The notes: generated from the sequence alone by a model not told the origin. A stretch of 64,000 nucleotides of DNA from an uncultured Bacteroidales bacterium (GCA_949298955.1 CASFYQ010000004.1:86527-150526); one strand, 5' to 3'; shown: positions 50,901-59,512, numbered from the stretch's first letter. Made by a program: numbers and translations.

Positions 50901-52192
50901 TTCATGTCCTGTCCGCCTATATCGAGGATAAAGCTCACCTCGGGCTCCATCTGCCGGGCGGCTTTGTAGTGGGCCATCGTTTCAATCATGCTCCCGTCGA
51001 GAGCAAAAGCCGCTTTGATGAGTTCCTCGCCATAGCCGGTCGAGCACGAGCCTATGATGTCGAGGCAGGTCTGTCGCTCGTCGCATTGCCGCTTCAACTC
51101 GGCGAGTCCCCGTTGCACCGCTTCGATGGGATTGCCCGAATTGGGAGCGTAGTGGGTGAAGAGTATGGCTCCGTCGGGAGCGGCGGCAACAATTTTGGTC
51201 GTGGTCGAGCCCGAGTCGATGCCGAGCACCGCTTCCTGGTGCCCCGGAGCCAGCGGCCGGGTAGGCCAGTTGTAACGGGCTTTCTCCTTGCGCCATTGTT
51301 CATATGCTTGAGGAGAGGCGAAGAGTGGCGGTAGCGAGGCTTTGTATTTCGGGGCCGGGGCTTGTGCGAGCGATTGTTGCAGAGCCGACAGCGTGGTGAT
51401 GTGTTTCTCGTCGGCACACAGGGCGCAACCCAAAGCCGGCAGCAGATAGCCGCCCTCAGGTAGCATGAAATCGCTCTCGGCGATTTGCAGATAATCGGCA
51501 AAAGCCTTGCGTAGTGCGGGGATAAAGGTGAGGGGGCCGCCGCACAGCACGATAGGTGGGTGGAATGTCCACCCCCTTGACAAGGTGACGATGGTCTGCA
51601 CGGCGACAGCGTGGAAAATCGAGGCGGCGATGTCGGCGAGAGGAACGTTGCGGCTTACCAGATTCTGAATATCGGTCTTGGAGAACACCCCGCAGCGAGC
51701 GGCGATGGGGTGGATATGTGTAGCTTGCAGGGCCAGACGGTTCAACTGTTCGAGGTCTGTTCCCAGCAAAACGGCCATCTGGTCGATGAATGCTCCCGTG
51801 CCGCCGGCACAATTCCCGTTCATGCGCAGGTCTATGTTGCCATCTTGGAAAAGAACCACCTTGGCATCTTCGCCGCCGATATCGATCAGGGCCGAGGCAC
51901 TGGGATAGTTTTGTTGCACATATCGGGTGGCAGCGACCACTTCTTGGATAAAATCGGCCTGCAACAGCTCGGCCGTACCCATGCCCACCGAACCGGTCAC
52001 GGCGATGGCTGTCGAGAGGTCGCCCAGTTCGGCCCGGGCCTCGTCGAGATAACGAGCCAAAAGCCGGTTCACTTGGGCGTTATGCCGTTCGTATCGCGAG
52101 AAAACCACCTCGCCGCTGGCATTGGTGATTACCATCTTGGCGGTTGTAGAGCCTACGTCTAATCCCGTTTTGTAATAGTCGGTCGTTTGCAT
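47996..52192 (-). CDS. Double acyl-CoA dehydratase activase / CoA-activase fusion
   Basis: This 1398-residue protein joins two BcrAD/BadFG (HgdC-type) ATPase domains to DUF2229 and HgdB-like parts. The first ATPase (from residue 10, GLDVGSTTAKMVI) has GGEDAK, NCAGGTGAF and RCGVFSK; the second (from about 319, GIDSGSTTTKIV) has GGQDMK, EACSSGCGSF and RCTVFMN. These cysteines would hold [4Fe-4S] clusters that send low-potential electrons to a partner on ATP hydrolysis. DUF2229 begins near 670, and an HgdB-like segment (LLAGRPYHTDPLIQHK) near 846. I chose ATG 52192 because the ATPase motif starts just after it; a longer frame would run through the operator. No separate dehydratase gene is nearby. 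The substrate is unknown. Confidence 0.87.
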   Translation of the reverse strand: MQTTDYYKTGLDVGSTTAKMVITNASGEVVFSRYERHNAQVNRLLARYLDEARAELGDLSTAIAVTGSVGMGTAELLQADFIQEVVAATRYVQQNYPSASALIDIGGEDAKVVLFQDGNIDLRMNGNCAGGTGAFIDQMAVLLGTDLEQLNRLALQATHIHPIAARCGVFSKTDIQNLVSRNVPLADIAASIFHAVAVQTIVTLSRGWTFHPPIVLCGGPLTFIPALRKAFADYLQIAESDFMLPEGGYLLPALGCALCADEKHITTLSALQQSLAQAPAPKYKASLPPLFASPQAYEQWRKEKARYNWPTRPLAPGHQEAVLGIDSGSTTTKIVAAAPDGAILFTHYAPNSGNPIEAVQRGLAELKRQCDERQTCLDIIGSCSTGYGEELIKAAFALDGSMIETMAHYKAARQMEPEVSFILDIGGQDMKAIFVKQGAIIRMELNEACSSGCGSFIETFARTLDYPVTDFAHAACTAAHPCDLGTRCTVFMNSKIKQVLREGATVDDIAAGLSYSVVKNCLYKVLKLKQPRELGDTIVVQGGTMHNDAVVRAFELETGRQVARSNHPELMGAYGCALQAIEQQSAPRTLDALLASTGYESRQTVCNGCENHCLVCRYTFPHGNSFYSGNKCERIFTNRGESEHPGENIYTAKYRLLFDRESSIASGPVVGIPRVLNLYENYPFWHALFTGCGIRVALSDRSTFACYEKALHTVMSDNICFPAKLVHSHIQNLLDKKVDRIFLPYVIYEQENDRRMSNSYNCPIVAGYSDVIRSAMSPDIPIDSPAITFADPELLTRQCMRYLATWGISPEQARKAVKQARQAQRQYAFDIRHKAEIIVQESRQKGQPVILLAGRPYHTDPLIQHKLSEMIAGLGVNVISDDIVRDDNTIDTHDTYLVKQWAYMNRILKAAEWVARQGNDIHFVQMTSFGCGPDAFLLDEVRDILHRNGKPFTLLKIDDVNNIGSLKLRVRSLVESLRHNNRPGSTDAFRTTRVFHKDDRRRKIIAPFMSEYITPMLVPLFKLSGYDVEVLPPSDAASAETGLKYANNEVCYPATLIVGDIINALQSGRYDLDRTAVAITQTGGQCRATNYLALIKRAMLDAGFGHVPVVTLGLGRKVVNEQEGFALNWGKILPVALNALLYTDTLSKFYHASVVREREPGDAARLRDKYLSLAEGAILDNSPARLVEYIGHAAREFNCICLDKACPRVGVVGEIFLKFNSFAHQHVVRFLTGQGIEVAPPLLLPFFMQGFVNRNNKEEMLLRKREIPRFLTRAAYRIIDKRIGLFNRIASEFRYFVPFSDIYEEAAHTTGIVSGAAQFGEGWLLPAEIIEFTKQGIHNVVSLQPFGCIANHIVSKGIEKRLRMLYPELNLLSLDFDSGVSSVNVTNRLLLFTQNLRA

Positions 52193-52232
52193 GGGTCTCT
52201 GTTTTTGAAATAAAAATATATGTTGTCTTATA

Positions 52233-52254
52233 TGTCTGACATATCTGTCAGACA
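52233..52254. promoter_or_regulatory. Perfect palindrome, probable TetR operator
   Basis: Arms TGTCTGAC and GTCAGACA (52233-52240 and 52247-52254) flank the 6-base spacer atatct. The site abuts the -7 box of the activase-tetR promoter and covers the predicted transcript start. Confidence 0.7.
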
Positions 52255-52262
52255 CAAATGTA
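52255..52262 (-). promoter_or_regulatory. -7 element of the activase-tetR promoter
   Basis: On the minus strand a perfect TACATTTG lies immediately upstream of the palindrome, placing the start of transcription near 52248, inside the operator. No TTTG is found at the usual -33 distance. Confidence 0.55.
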
Positions 52263-52421
52263 AACATTGTTCTCGAAACAAGAACAAGATTAAAATCTTT
52301 TAACTCTTTGGGCTGTTCCAAGGGTTATTCTTCAATTCCGATTTTTTGCTCTAATCGCCCGATTTAACACAATTTGGTTATCGTCGTTCGTGCGTTAACA
52401 TATATAATTCGCTATTTCCTA

Positions 52422-52429
52422 TATATTTG
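52422..52429 (+). promoter_or_regulatory. -7 element of the YugP-type protease gene
   Basis: A perfect TATATTTG without a clear -33 box. The leader that follows contains a 20-base perfect palindrome at 52443-52462, of unknown role. Confidence 0.5.
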
Positions 52430-52505
52430 CACCGATGAAAGGAAACAGCGATATCGCTGTTTGCCGCATTGAGTATTATAATCGAAAAACCAAAAAGAGA
52501 AAACT

Positions 52506-53186
52506 ATGATTTATGTATTATTCATAGCCATTACGCTGATTAGCTTTGCCGTACAGCGCACGTTGCAAAGTAAGTTCGAACGTTATTCGCAAGTACCCAT
52601 TCCCTATGGGCTTACGGGGCGCGACATCGCCATGCGCATGTTGCAGGAAAACGGAATCGACAATGTGACGGTGACCCAAATTGACGGTCGCCTCACCGAC
52701 CACTACAACCCCACGACCCGCACGGTCAACCTCAGCCGTGAGGTCTACTATGGCAACAGCGTGTCGGCGGCTGCCGTAGCGGCTCACGAGTGCGGCCATG
52801 CGGTGCAGCATGCCCGGGCCTATTCGTTTCTTACGCTGCGCTCGGCTCTGGTTCCCTTTGTGAGTTTTGCGTCTAACTGGGTGCAATGGATTCTGTTGGT
52901 AGGAATCTTGACCATACAGGCGGTACCTCAGATTATGCTCGTGGGAATCATTCTGTTTGCAGCCACCACGCTGTTCAGTTTCGTCACGCTGCCGGTAGAG
53001 ATTAATGCCAGCCAGCGGGCTTTGGCTTGGCTGAACCAGGCCGGGGTGACCGATGCTATTACCCACGATAAAGCCCAAGATGCTCTCAAATGGGCTGCCT
53101 ATACTTATGTAGTGGCGGCATTGGGCTCGTTGGCGACACTTGTCTACTATATTCTCATCTTCGTGGGAGGTAGCCGGGACGACTAA
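52506..53186 (+). CDS. YugP-type membrane zinc metallopeptidase
   Basis: The 226-residue protein belongs to the Zn_peptidase_2 (YugP) family. It has an N-terminal membrane helix, the zinc-binding HECGH motif at residues 94-98, two or three further hydrophobic helices (about 125-165 and 200-220), and the conserved LPVEINASQRAL segment that carries the third zinc ligand Glu. It is an inner-membrane protease of unknown substrate, found widely in anaerobes. It has its own promoter and terminator and is divergent from the activase gene. Confidence 0.9.
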   Translation: MIYVLFIAITLISFAVQRTLQSKFERYSQVPIPYGLTGRDIAMRMLQENGIDNVTVTQIDGRLTDHYNPTTRTVNLSREVYYGNSVSAAAVAAHECGHAVQHARAYSFLTLRSALVPFVSFASNWVQWILLVGILTIQAVPQIMLVGIILFAATTLFSFVTLPVEINASQRALAWLNQAGVTDAITHDKAQDALKWAAYTYVVAALGSLATLVYYILIFVGGSRDD

Positions 53187-53218
53187 TATTTTAGTATAAA
53201 ACCAATAAAATAGGATTG

Positions 53219-53254
53219 AAAAATCGTCGCTTGGTCTCAGGCGGCGATTTTTTA
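53219..53254 (+). terminator. Terminator after the YugP-type gene
   Basis: A 12-bp stem with one wobble (53219-53230 with 53241-53252) and a following T-rich tail. Confidence 0.8.
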
Positions 53255-53283
53255 TTAAAAAGCGATACAAAAATTAATGCTCG

Positions 53284-53315
53284 TTTGATAGCTATGAGCA
53301 ATTTATCTATTTTTG
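53284..53315 (+). promoter_or_regulatory. Promoter of the DUF3575 / OmpA-like / repeat-barrel operon
   Basis: A textbook Bacteroidetes promoter: TTTG at 53284-53287, 20-bp spacer, TATTTTTG at 53308-53315. Transcription should start near 53322. Confidence 0.75.
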
Positions 53316-53418
53316 CCTTGTTTTTGAGCAAGGTTTAATTTTGAATGGACACCGTTGGAAAGAGCTTCGGGTGAAGCCCTCTCGGCGGGAAGGGTCGCTA
53401 GTTGGCCCGCATGGAAGT

Positions 53419-53967
53419 ATGAAGAAGTTTTTGTATCGTTTTTTATGGGTGGCAGGAGTTGTCCTGAGCACCCAAGTTGTCAATGCACAGCGTGTCGCTC
53501 TCAAAAGTAATTTGATAGATTGGGCCACTTTGTCGCCAAACCTGGCACTGGAGATGAGGCTCAACGGAAAATTAACCCTCGATATAAGTGCGACTGCCAA
53601 TCCGTTTCCGTTTACCATTGCCGATGTGAAGGCTACGCATGCCAGATTGCAACCCGAGTTGCGCTATTGGTTCAACCGTCCCATGGCCCGTCATTTCGTG
53701 GGGATCAGTTTTCTGGGAGGCATATACAATGTGGCGTGGAAGAAACATCTCTACGAAGGCGATATGTGGGGCGCCGGCCTCTCGTATGGCTATGCTTTTG
53801 TGTTGAGCCGGCACTGGAACGTGGAGGCTACGCTGGGTGTAGGCATGGCACGCATCAGGGCATTCGACTATCGCGAGGGCGAAGAGAAGCCCGACACGCC
53901 CAACCTGCTTAAATGGTCGCCGGTACCCATTCGGTTGGGTCTTTCGTTTTCCTATATATTCAAGTGA
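53419..53967 (+). CDS. DUF3575 outer-membrane protein
   Basis: The 182-residue protein starts at ATG 53419 (MKKFLYRFLWVAGVVLS) with a signal peptide ending near VVNAQ. The rest matches DUF3575: ALKSNLIDWATLSPNLALEM, ELRYWFNRPMARHFVGISF, and a terminal SFSYIF strand, as expected for a small outer-membrane beta-barrel. DUF3575 genes in Bacteroidales often accompany OmpA-like and fimbrial-type genes. Here the partner is the OmpA-like gene 15 bases downstream. Its function is not known; a structural or assembly role in the envelope is inferred. Confidence 0.85.
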   Translation: MKKFLYRFLWVAGVVLSTQVVNAQRVALKSNLIDWATLSPNLALEMRLNGKLTLDISATANPFPFTIADVKATHARLQPELRYWFNRPMARHFVGISFLGGIYNVAWKKHLYEGDMWGAGLSYGYAFVLSRHWNVEATLGVGMARIRAFDYREGEEKPDTPNLLKWSPVPIRLGLSFSYIFK

Positions 53968-53982
53968 TTATAATTTGAGATT

Positions 53983-56016
53983 ATGTGGAGTCTGAATAAA
54001 TTCCGCTCCTGCCTTTGGGCTGGAGTTTTGCTTTGGATCGCAGTTCTGCCCGTGTCGGCTCGCGACATCAATGTGCGGGGTGTGGTCACCAACGTCGACG
54101 GAGAGCCTCTTTATCGGGTGAGCATCTACAATGCCGGCAGCAACAAGTTGGTGGGTGTCACCAACGAAGATGGCAAGTATATGGTAAAAATCGACTCGGA
54201 AGGCGAACTGCTCTTTTCGTCGCTCGGGTATGAAGAGTTGCGGGTTGCCGTGCGTGGCGAGCTCACAATCGATGTCGAACTGCAACCCTCGGCCATACGG
54301 CTCGAAGAGGTGGTGGTCTCGGCCAAGCGGATTACCGATAACGTCGTGCCCGAGCCTACCGACATCGAGGTGAAGGGCAACTATTTCCATATCAAGACCC
54401 GGGTGAAGATTCCGCGCGAACTCTTCTCGACCGATGCCCGCATGATCATACAGCCGGGTATCTACAACGTCACCCGCGAGCAGATGATTTTTCTCGAGCC
54501 GCTCGTCTTCGACGGACAGGAGTATGCCATCACCCAGGAGCGCATGTACGACTACGACAAGCAGCAAGACCCCTTGGCCCGCTATGTGCAGGTGAAGAAT
54601 ACCTCGTCGCGACACGACGATTGGGTGGGGTATAACGACTCGACCTACGTCGAGAACCCCAACGACGACTTCCGCTGCGACATGATGGTGGCCATGGAGA
54701 ACTACAACCGGGTGCTCTATCGCGACACCTTTGTGATAGCCCGCGGGGTGGTGAACCCGCTGCGTTTCCTCGAATATGAGATTCCCGGCAGTGCCGTGAA
54801 AAACGAGGCCTTTTTCCCGCAGCCCGAGATGCAGCTGCGCGACACGCGGGGCGATGTGAACCTTACTTTCCGGGTGAACCAGAGCAAACTGAATCTCGAC
54901 GACGGCGATAACCGCGAGGAGATGCGCAAGCTCGTAGCCCGGCTGCGCGAGGTCGAGAACGACCCCAATGCCCGGCTGAAGAGTTTCACGATTGCCGGTA
55001 CAGCCTCGCCCGACGGTAATTATGAGAAAAACCTGCGGCTGGCCGAGCAGCGCATGTCGTCGGCCATGAACCTGGTGTTGGACGAGTTGAACGAGTCGAC
55101 CCGCCGTCAAATCGAAATCGGTTCTACCGCTGTGGTAGAGCCCTGGAGCCGGGTGGTCGACCTGTTGCGCGCCGATGGCAAGAATGCCGAGGCCGATGCC
55201 GTGCAGGCTGTTATAGACAAATATCCCGACAACCCCAACCGCCAGTGGCGCAATGTAGTGGCCCTGCCTTTTTACCGGCCGTTGATTACCGGCGAGTATC
55301 TGCCGCAACTGCGCCGGGTGAGCTACGAACTGCTCTTCTCGCAATACCGCTACTTGACCGACGACGAAATCAAGAGCCTCTACCAGACCCGCAGCAACGA
55401 GCTTACCCGCAATGAGTTCTGGCGCCTGTACAATATGGCAGGCACGAATGCCGAGCGGGAGGCCATCTGCCGGCGCGGGCTCGAGGTCTATCCCAAGTTC
55501 CTCGTGGCTGCGACCGACCTGGCGGCTATCCTTATCGAGGAGGGGCGTCCCGATGCCGAGTTGCTCGTGCCCTATCTGAGTCTGCCCGAGTTGCCCGACG
55601 AGACCCGCCTCAACCAGGTGGTCGCCTGGATGGCAGCCGGCAAATATGCGCAGGCCGACTCGCTGGCCGCCTGTCTGCCCGACGAGGGCGTATGCCACAA
55701 GGCACGCATATATGCGGCAGCCATGAACGGTCGCTATGAAGAGGTATTACAGGAAATATCGGCCGAGTCGCCTTTCAACGAGGTGCTCATGTTGCTGGCC
55801 ATCAAGGCCAACGAGCAGGCTTGGGAGAAGGCCAGGTTGCTGGGTAATTCGGCGCGTGAGTGCTATGTCAAGGCCGTAGCGGCCAACCGGGTCGACGAGG
55901 TGCTGGCGGCGCTCTCCTATCTGGAGGCGGCGTTCAAGAAAGACCCGTCGTTGCGCGATATTGCCAGTGTCGATGGCGATGTGTTGGATTTGTTGCAAGA
56001 AGATGAAGAGGAGTAA
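53983..56016 (+). CDS. OmpA-like envelope protein with carboxypeptidase-regulatory domain
   Basis: The 677-residue protein has a signal peptide (WIAVLPVSA), a carboxypeptidase-regulatory-like domain (about 25-105: VRGVVTNVDGEPLYRVSIYN, ending EEVVVSAKR), a middle domain of unknown type, and an OmpA-like core (about 330-395: IAGTASPDGNYEKNLRLAEQ). The C-terminal 240 residues are helical and TPR-like (RKANEQAWEKARLLG-type repeats). OmpA cores usually bind peptidoglycan, so it may tether an outer-membrane assembly to the wall. It lies between the DUF3575 gene and the six-repeat barrel gene, 3 bases before the latter. Confidence 0.78.
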   Translation: MWSLNKFRSCLWAGVLLWIAVLPVSARDINVRGVVTNVDGEPLYRVSIYNAGSNKLVGVTNEDGKYMVKIDSEGELLFSSLGYEELRVAVRGELTIDVELQPSAIRLEEVVVSAKRITDNVVPEPTDIEVKGNYFHIKTRVKIPRELFSTDARMIIQPGIYNVTREQMIFLEPLVFDGQEYAITQERMYDYDKQQDPLARYVQVKNTSSRHDDWVGYNDSTYVENPNDDFRCDMMVAMENYNRVLYRDTFVIARGVVNPLRFLEYEIPGSAVKNEAFFPQPEMQLRDTRGDVNLTFRVNQSKLNLDDGDNREEMRKLVARLREVENDPNARLKSFTIAGTASPDGNYEKNLRLAEQRMSSAMNLVLDELNESTRRQIEIGSTAVVEPWSRVVDLLRADGKNAEADAVQAVIDKYPDNPNRQWRNVVALPFYRPLITGEYLPQLRRVSYELLFSQYRYLTDDEIKSLYQTRSNELTRNEFWRLYNMAGTNAEREAICRRGLEVYPKFLVAATDLAAILIEEGRPDAELLVPYLSLPELPDETRLNQVVAWMAAGKYAQADSLAACLPDEGVCHKARIYAAAMNGRYEEVLQEISAESPFNEVLMLLAIKANEQAWEKARLLGNSARECYVKAVAANRVDEVLAALSYLEAAFKKDPSLRDIASVDGDVLDLLQEDEEE

Positions 56017-56019
56017 AGT

Positions 56020-59000
56020 ATGAAAACGAAATACAGTATGCGCAATCTTACAGGAGCGGTTCGGTTCATCGTTCTGCTGTCTGTGCTGTGTGCGTGGGGC
56101 GCGACGGCCCAGGAGCAGGAACGACCGGATAGCGTCCAGTTCAACGGATTGGATTATATGTTGCAGAAACCGGCCCGGAACGAGCGGTTTGCCAAGAAGA
56201 AATTCGGCGACCACCTCTTCGTTACGGGAGAGGCCGGTGTCATCATGGACCGGTCGGCCGGTTCGCTGTTTGCCACGCCGGGCATCGGCCTTCGCTCCGG
56301 CCTCACGGTGGGCGACTGGTTCACCCCGGTACACGGCGTGCGGTTGGGACTGAATGCCGGTCTGCACAACGGTTTGGGCGAAGTCAATCCCTATTTCGTA
56401 GGGCTCTCGGCCGATTATCTCATGAACATCACCGCCTTGCTGCACAAGGACAACCCGACACGCCTGTTTGAGCTGATAGGGGTTGCCGGTGGTGAATATC
56501 AATTGCTTTACCGCCAGGGCAACTGGACCCACGCCGGAGGTTTCCGTCTGGGCATGCAGACCCGCTTCAACTTCTCGCCGCTCACCTTCTTTTATCTCGA
56601 ACCCCGGGTGGGTATCTACACCGACGGTATAGACGGCATATCGACCTGGATGCGCTACGACTGGGAGGCCTCGCTCATGGCCGGTCTGGGATATCGGCTG
56701 CTTTCGGCTCCGGTGCGCAGGCACGAACCGTTCTGGGGAGCCGAGCAGGGGCTGTTCTTTTCGTTGGCGGGAGGTATGGCCTCGACCCTCACGAGTTCGG
56801 TGAATCCGTTGCTCGACCCGGGTTGTACGACCATGCTTTCGATAGGCGAGCAGTTCACGCCGGTATCGTCGTTGCGGCTCTCGGGACTGATGCGTTACTT
56901 GAAAACGGGTCGGGAGTTTGACAAGGCCTCGTTTGGAGTCCAGCTCGACTACCTGTTCAATATGCATTCGCTCTTTGGTGGATATAATCCCGGCCGGGTA
57001 TTCGAGATGTCGGGCCTGGTGGGAGGCGGGTATCACTTGGTCGCTGTCAACGACCGGCTTAACGGACGGTGGAGTGCGGGCGCCGGTTTGCATGGCGAGT
57101 TCCATCTGTCGGGGCATTGGGGGCTGTTTGTAGAGCCTCGCGTCGATGTCTATACCAATGGCGCATGGGGCGACGGCCTCAGTGCGGTAGACCCGCTCCC
57201 GTCGCTGTTGGCCGGTGTGACCTATCGGCCGGTAGCTCCCGACTTTGACCGCTCGACGGTCGATAGCGACGACTTTGACTGGCCCCGCGGTATAGGCGAC
57301 CTTTACTTGACGATGGGGGGCGGCTTTGCAAGCGTGATGAAATCGTCGCTCTCCGACCCGCTGCCCAATAAGGGTTATCGTTTGTTCGGCGGATTGGGCA
57401 CCTGGTGGAATCCCGTTTCGGGAGCCCGGCTGCTGTTCAACTTCTCGTCGCTCGATGCCCGTTATTCGCAGTTCCGCACGCTGGCCGTGGGCGGACAGCT
57501 CGACTATCTGTTCAATCTCACCAATCTCTTTTACGGCTATGATCGCAGCCGCCTCTTCTCGTTGAGCGGGGTGGCCGGTCTCAATTACGATTATGTGTCG
57601 TCGGAGGGCTATTTCCAACACAGCGTGGGAGCAGGCGTAGGTCTGCAAGGGTTCTTCCGGCTCAACGATATGTTCGGGCTGTTTGTCGAGCCTCGTCTGA
57701 ATATAGGACAGGACAACCGCTGGGAGCGGAGCCTCTTCAGCAATATAGATGTAGTGCCTGTCGTTACGGCGGGTCTCACCTATCATCTTTATGGCTATGG
57801 CCGTACGCACGGCACGATGGAGAAGGCGCAGGAGTTCCGCAACGATAACTTCCTCGACCACATGTTCTATGGGGCCAGTGTGGGAGCTGCCGGTATCCTG
57901 CACCACGAGCTCTATACCCAGCCGTTCGACCGGGTAGGCCCCATGGCCTCGGCCTACTTGGGCAAGTGGTTTACGGCGTCGTCGGGAGTCAGGCTTTTGG
58001 CCGGTGCCGGTGCCTATCGCGACTCCGAGCCCGGTTATCGCAAGTTCGGACTCGTGCAGCTCGACTATTTGTGGAATATCAACTCGACCCTCTACGGCTA
58101 CAACCCCTCGCGCATCTTCGAGGCCAACCTGGGCGTAGGAGCCGTGCTTTCCTATGCTACCAGCAACCACCCGGGTTTCTATCCCGGTGCCGCCTTGAGT
58201 CTGCAAGGCTTGTGGAACGTGGGCTCGGGTGTGGGTATCTTTATCGAGCCGCAGTTGCGGGCTTTCGGGAAGAACTATTCCCGCGAGAGCTTTGCCGGGC
58301 TGCCGGTCGATGTGCACACCTCGTTGAATGTGGGTCTCCAGTATCGGCTCGACCGGTATGACTACCAGGCCAGTCATGCGGCCTACGAGGGCTCCGACAA
58401 GTATTTCGTATCGCTGGCTTATACGGGGCGCTGGCTCCGCGAGTCGGGCATTCAGTTTGCTAACGGTTACGGAGCTTCCATTGCGCTGGGCAAGTGGTAC
58501 ACCCCGCTGTCGGCCTGGCGTCTGGGGATAGACTACGGCTATTACAACATAAAGCCGCGGTACATGGCGCTGTCGCTTTCGGCCGACTACCTGTTCAACC
58601 TTTCGGCATTTACCGCCGGGTATAACCCGCGTCGCGTCTTCGACCTGCTGGTATTGGGCGGTGTGTATGGCGGAGCCGGCAATTATCAGAAGAAAAACGA
58701 CTTTGTGTATGGCGCCCGTGCCGGTGTGCAGGGACGCTTCAACGTGTCGTCCGATATAGACCTTTTTGTAGAGCCTCAGGTGGTAGCCTCGCGCACGCCC
58801 CACAGTTACGACAGCTTCGATGCCGAAGCGCGTGTGCTGGTGGGTCTCAACTACAAACTGGGCGGAGGTGCCGTGGCCGGCGGCCGCCGGGCTCCCGAGC
58901 GTCGCAACTTCATGTCGATTTCGGCAGGGCCGTCGCTCTTCAGCGAAACGATATTGATGCCCCAGTATCGCAAGGTATCGGTGGGCGGCGACCTCTCCTT

Positions 59001-59394
59001 CGGACGTTGGCTCACGGGTGTGTCGGGTGTATCGGTAGGACTGGGGTATGATTTTATAGCTCCGCACACCTCCCGCACATTGAATGTGGGTACGCTCCAT
59101 GCCGACTATCTGCTCAATATCTCGTCGCTGTTCGAACCCAATCCCGACCGCCGTTTCCACCTCATTGCCTCGTTGGGTACCGGCCTGGGCTGGAGCAACT
59201 ACAACAGCGAGGGGGGTATAGGCTGGGTAGCCCGCGGCGGCGTGCAGCTGCGCTGGAACGTGTCGCGCTCGTTCGACTTCTTCGTAGAGCCGTCGATGAC
59301 TCTGTGGGATGACAAACTCTATGACGGAGTGCTCAATACCCACCATTTCATCGGGGTAGGCCGGGTTTCGCTGGGAACCGCCTGTCGTTTTTGA
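56020..59394 (+). CDS. Outer-membrane protein of six tandem barrel-like repeats
   Basis: I do not recognise this 1124-residue protein as a named family. It has a signal peptide (CAWGATAQ), then six homologous units of about 180 residues. Each contains a DYLxN motif, at about residues 130, 309, 494, 681, 855 and 1028 (ADYLMN, LDYLFN, LDYLFN, LDYLWN, ADYLFN, ADYLLN). About 60-70 residues later each has an EPR-type motif (LEPRVG, VEPRVD, VEPRLN, IEPQLR, VEPQVV, VEPSMT). Alternating hydrophobic strands and terminal aromatic residues suggest transmembrane beta-strands. Each unit resembles a small DUF3575-like barrel. It could form six linked barrels or one very large barrel. It ends the operon started at the 53284 promoter. 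Confidence 0.75.
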   Translation: MKTKYSMRNLTGAVRFIVLLSVLCAWGATAQEQERPDSVQFNGLDYMLQKPARNERFAKKKFGDHLFVTGEAGVIMDRSAGSLFATPGIGLRSGLTVGDWFTPVHGVRLGLNAGLHNGLGEVNPYFVGLSADYLMNITALLHKDNPTRLFELIGVAGGEYQLLYRQGNWTHAGGFRLGMQTRFNFSPLTFFYLEPRVGIYTDGIDGISTWMRYDWEASLMAGLGYRLLSAPVRRHEPFWGAEQGLFFSLAGGMASTLTSSVNPLLDPGCTTMLSIGEQFTPVSSLRLSGLMRYLKTGREFDKASFGVQLDYLFNMHSLFGGYNPGRVFEMSGLVGGGYHLVAVNDRLNGRWSAGAGLHGEFHLSGHWGLFVEPRVDVYTNGAWGDGLSAVDPLPSLLAGVTYRPVAPDFDRSTVDSDDFDWPRGIGDLYLTMGGGFASVMKSSLSDPLPNKGYRLFGGLGTWWNPVSGARLLFNFSSLDARYSQFRTLAVGGQLDYLFNLTNLFYGYDRSRLFSLSGVAGLNYDYVSSEGYFQHSVGAGVGLQGFFRLNDMFGLFVEPRLNIGQDNRWERSLFSNIDVVPVVTAGLTYHLYGYGRTHGTMEKAQEFRNDNFLDHMFYGASVGAAGILHHELYTQPFDRVGPMASAYLGKWFTASSGVRLLAGAGAYRDSEPGYRKFGLVQLDYLWNINSTLYGYNPSRIFEANLGVGAVLSYATSNHPGFYPGAALSLQGLWNVGSGVGIFIEPQLRAFGKNYSRESFAGLPVDVHTSLNVGLQYRLDRYDYQASHAAYEGSDKYFVSLAYTGRWLRESGIQFANGYGASIALGKWYTPLSAWRLGIDYGYYNIKPRYMALSLSADYLFNLSAFTAGYNPRRVFDLLVLGGVYGGAGNYQKKNDFVYGARAGVQGRFNVSSDIDLFVEPQVVASRTPHSYDSFDAEARVLVGLNYKLGGGAVAGGRRAPERRNFMSISAGPSLFSETILMPQYRKVSVGGDLSFGRWLTGVSGVSVGLGYDFIAPHTSRTLNVGTLHADYLLNISSLFEPNPDRRFHLIASLGTGLGWSNYNSEGGIGWVARGGVQLRWNVSRSFDFFVEPSMTLWDDKLYDGVLNTHHFIGVGRVSLGTACRF

Positions 59395-59504
59395 TACAGG
59401 CCGGTGATACGACAGATGCGCTCCGCTTCGGGGTGCATTTGCCTTTTTTGCGTGAAAGTTGGATGTATGTGCAGGTGAATATGCACGATATCACTTTTTT
59501 GCAT

Positions 59505-59512
59505 TATCTTTG
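59505..59512 (+). promoter_or_regulatory. -7 element of the hisS promoter
   Basis: A perfect TATCTTTG in the 238-base gap before hisS; no TTTG is present at the -33 distance. Nothing else is recognisable in this gap. Confidence 0.55.

Noticed and set aside
52193..52321. N-terminal extension of the activase gene by 43 codons
   Set aside because: It would place coding sequence through the promoter and palindrome, and the ATPase motif begins only ten residues after the ATG at 52192.
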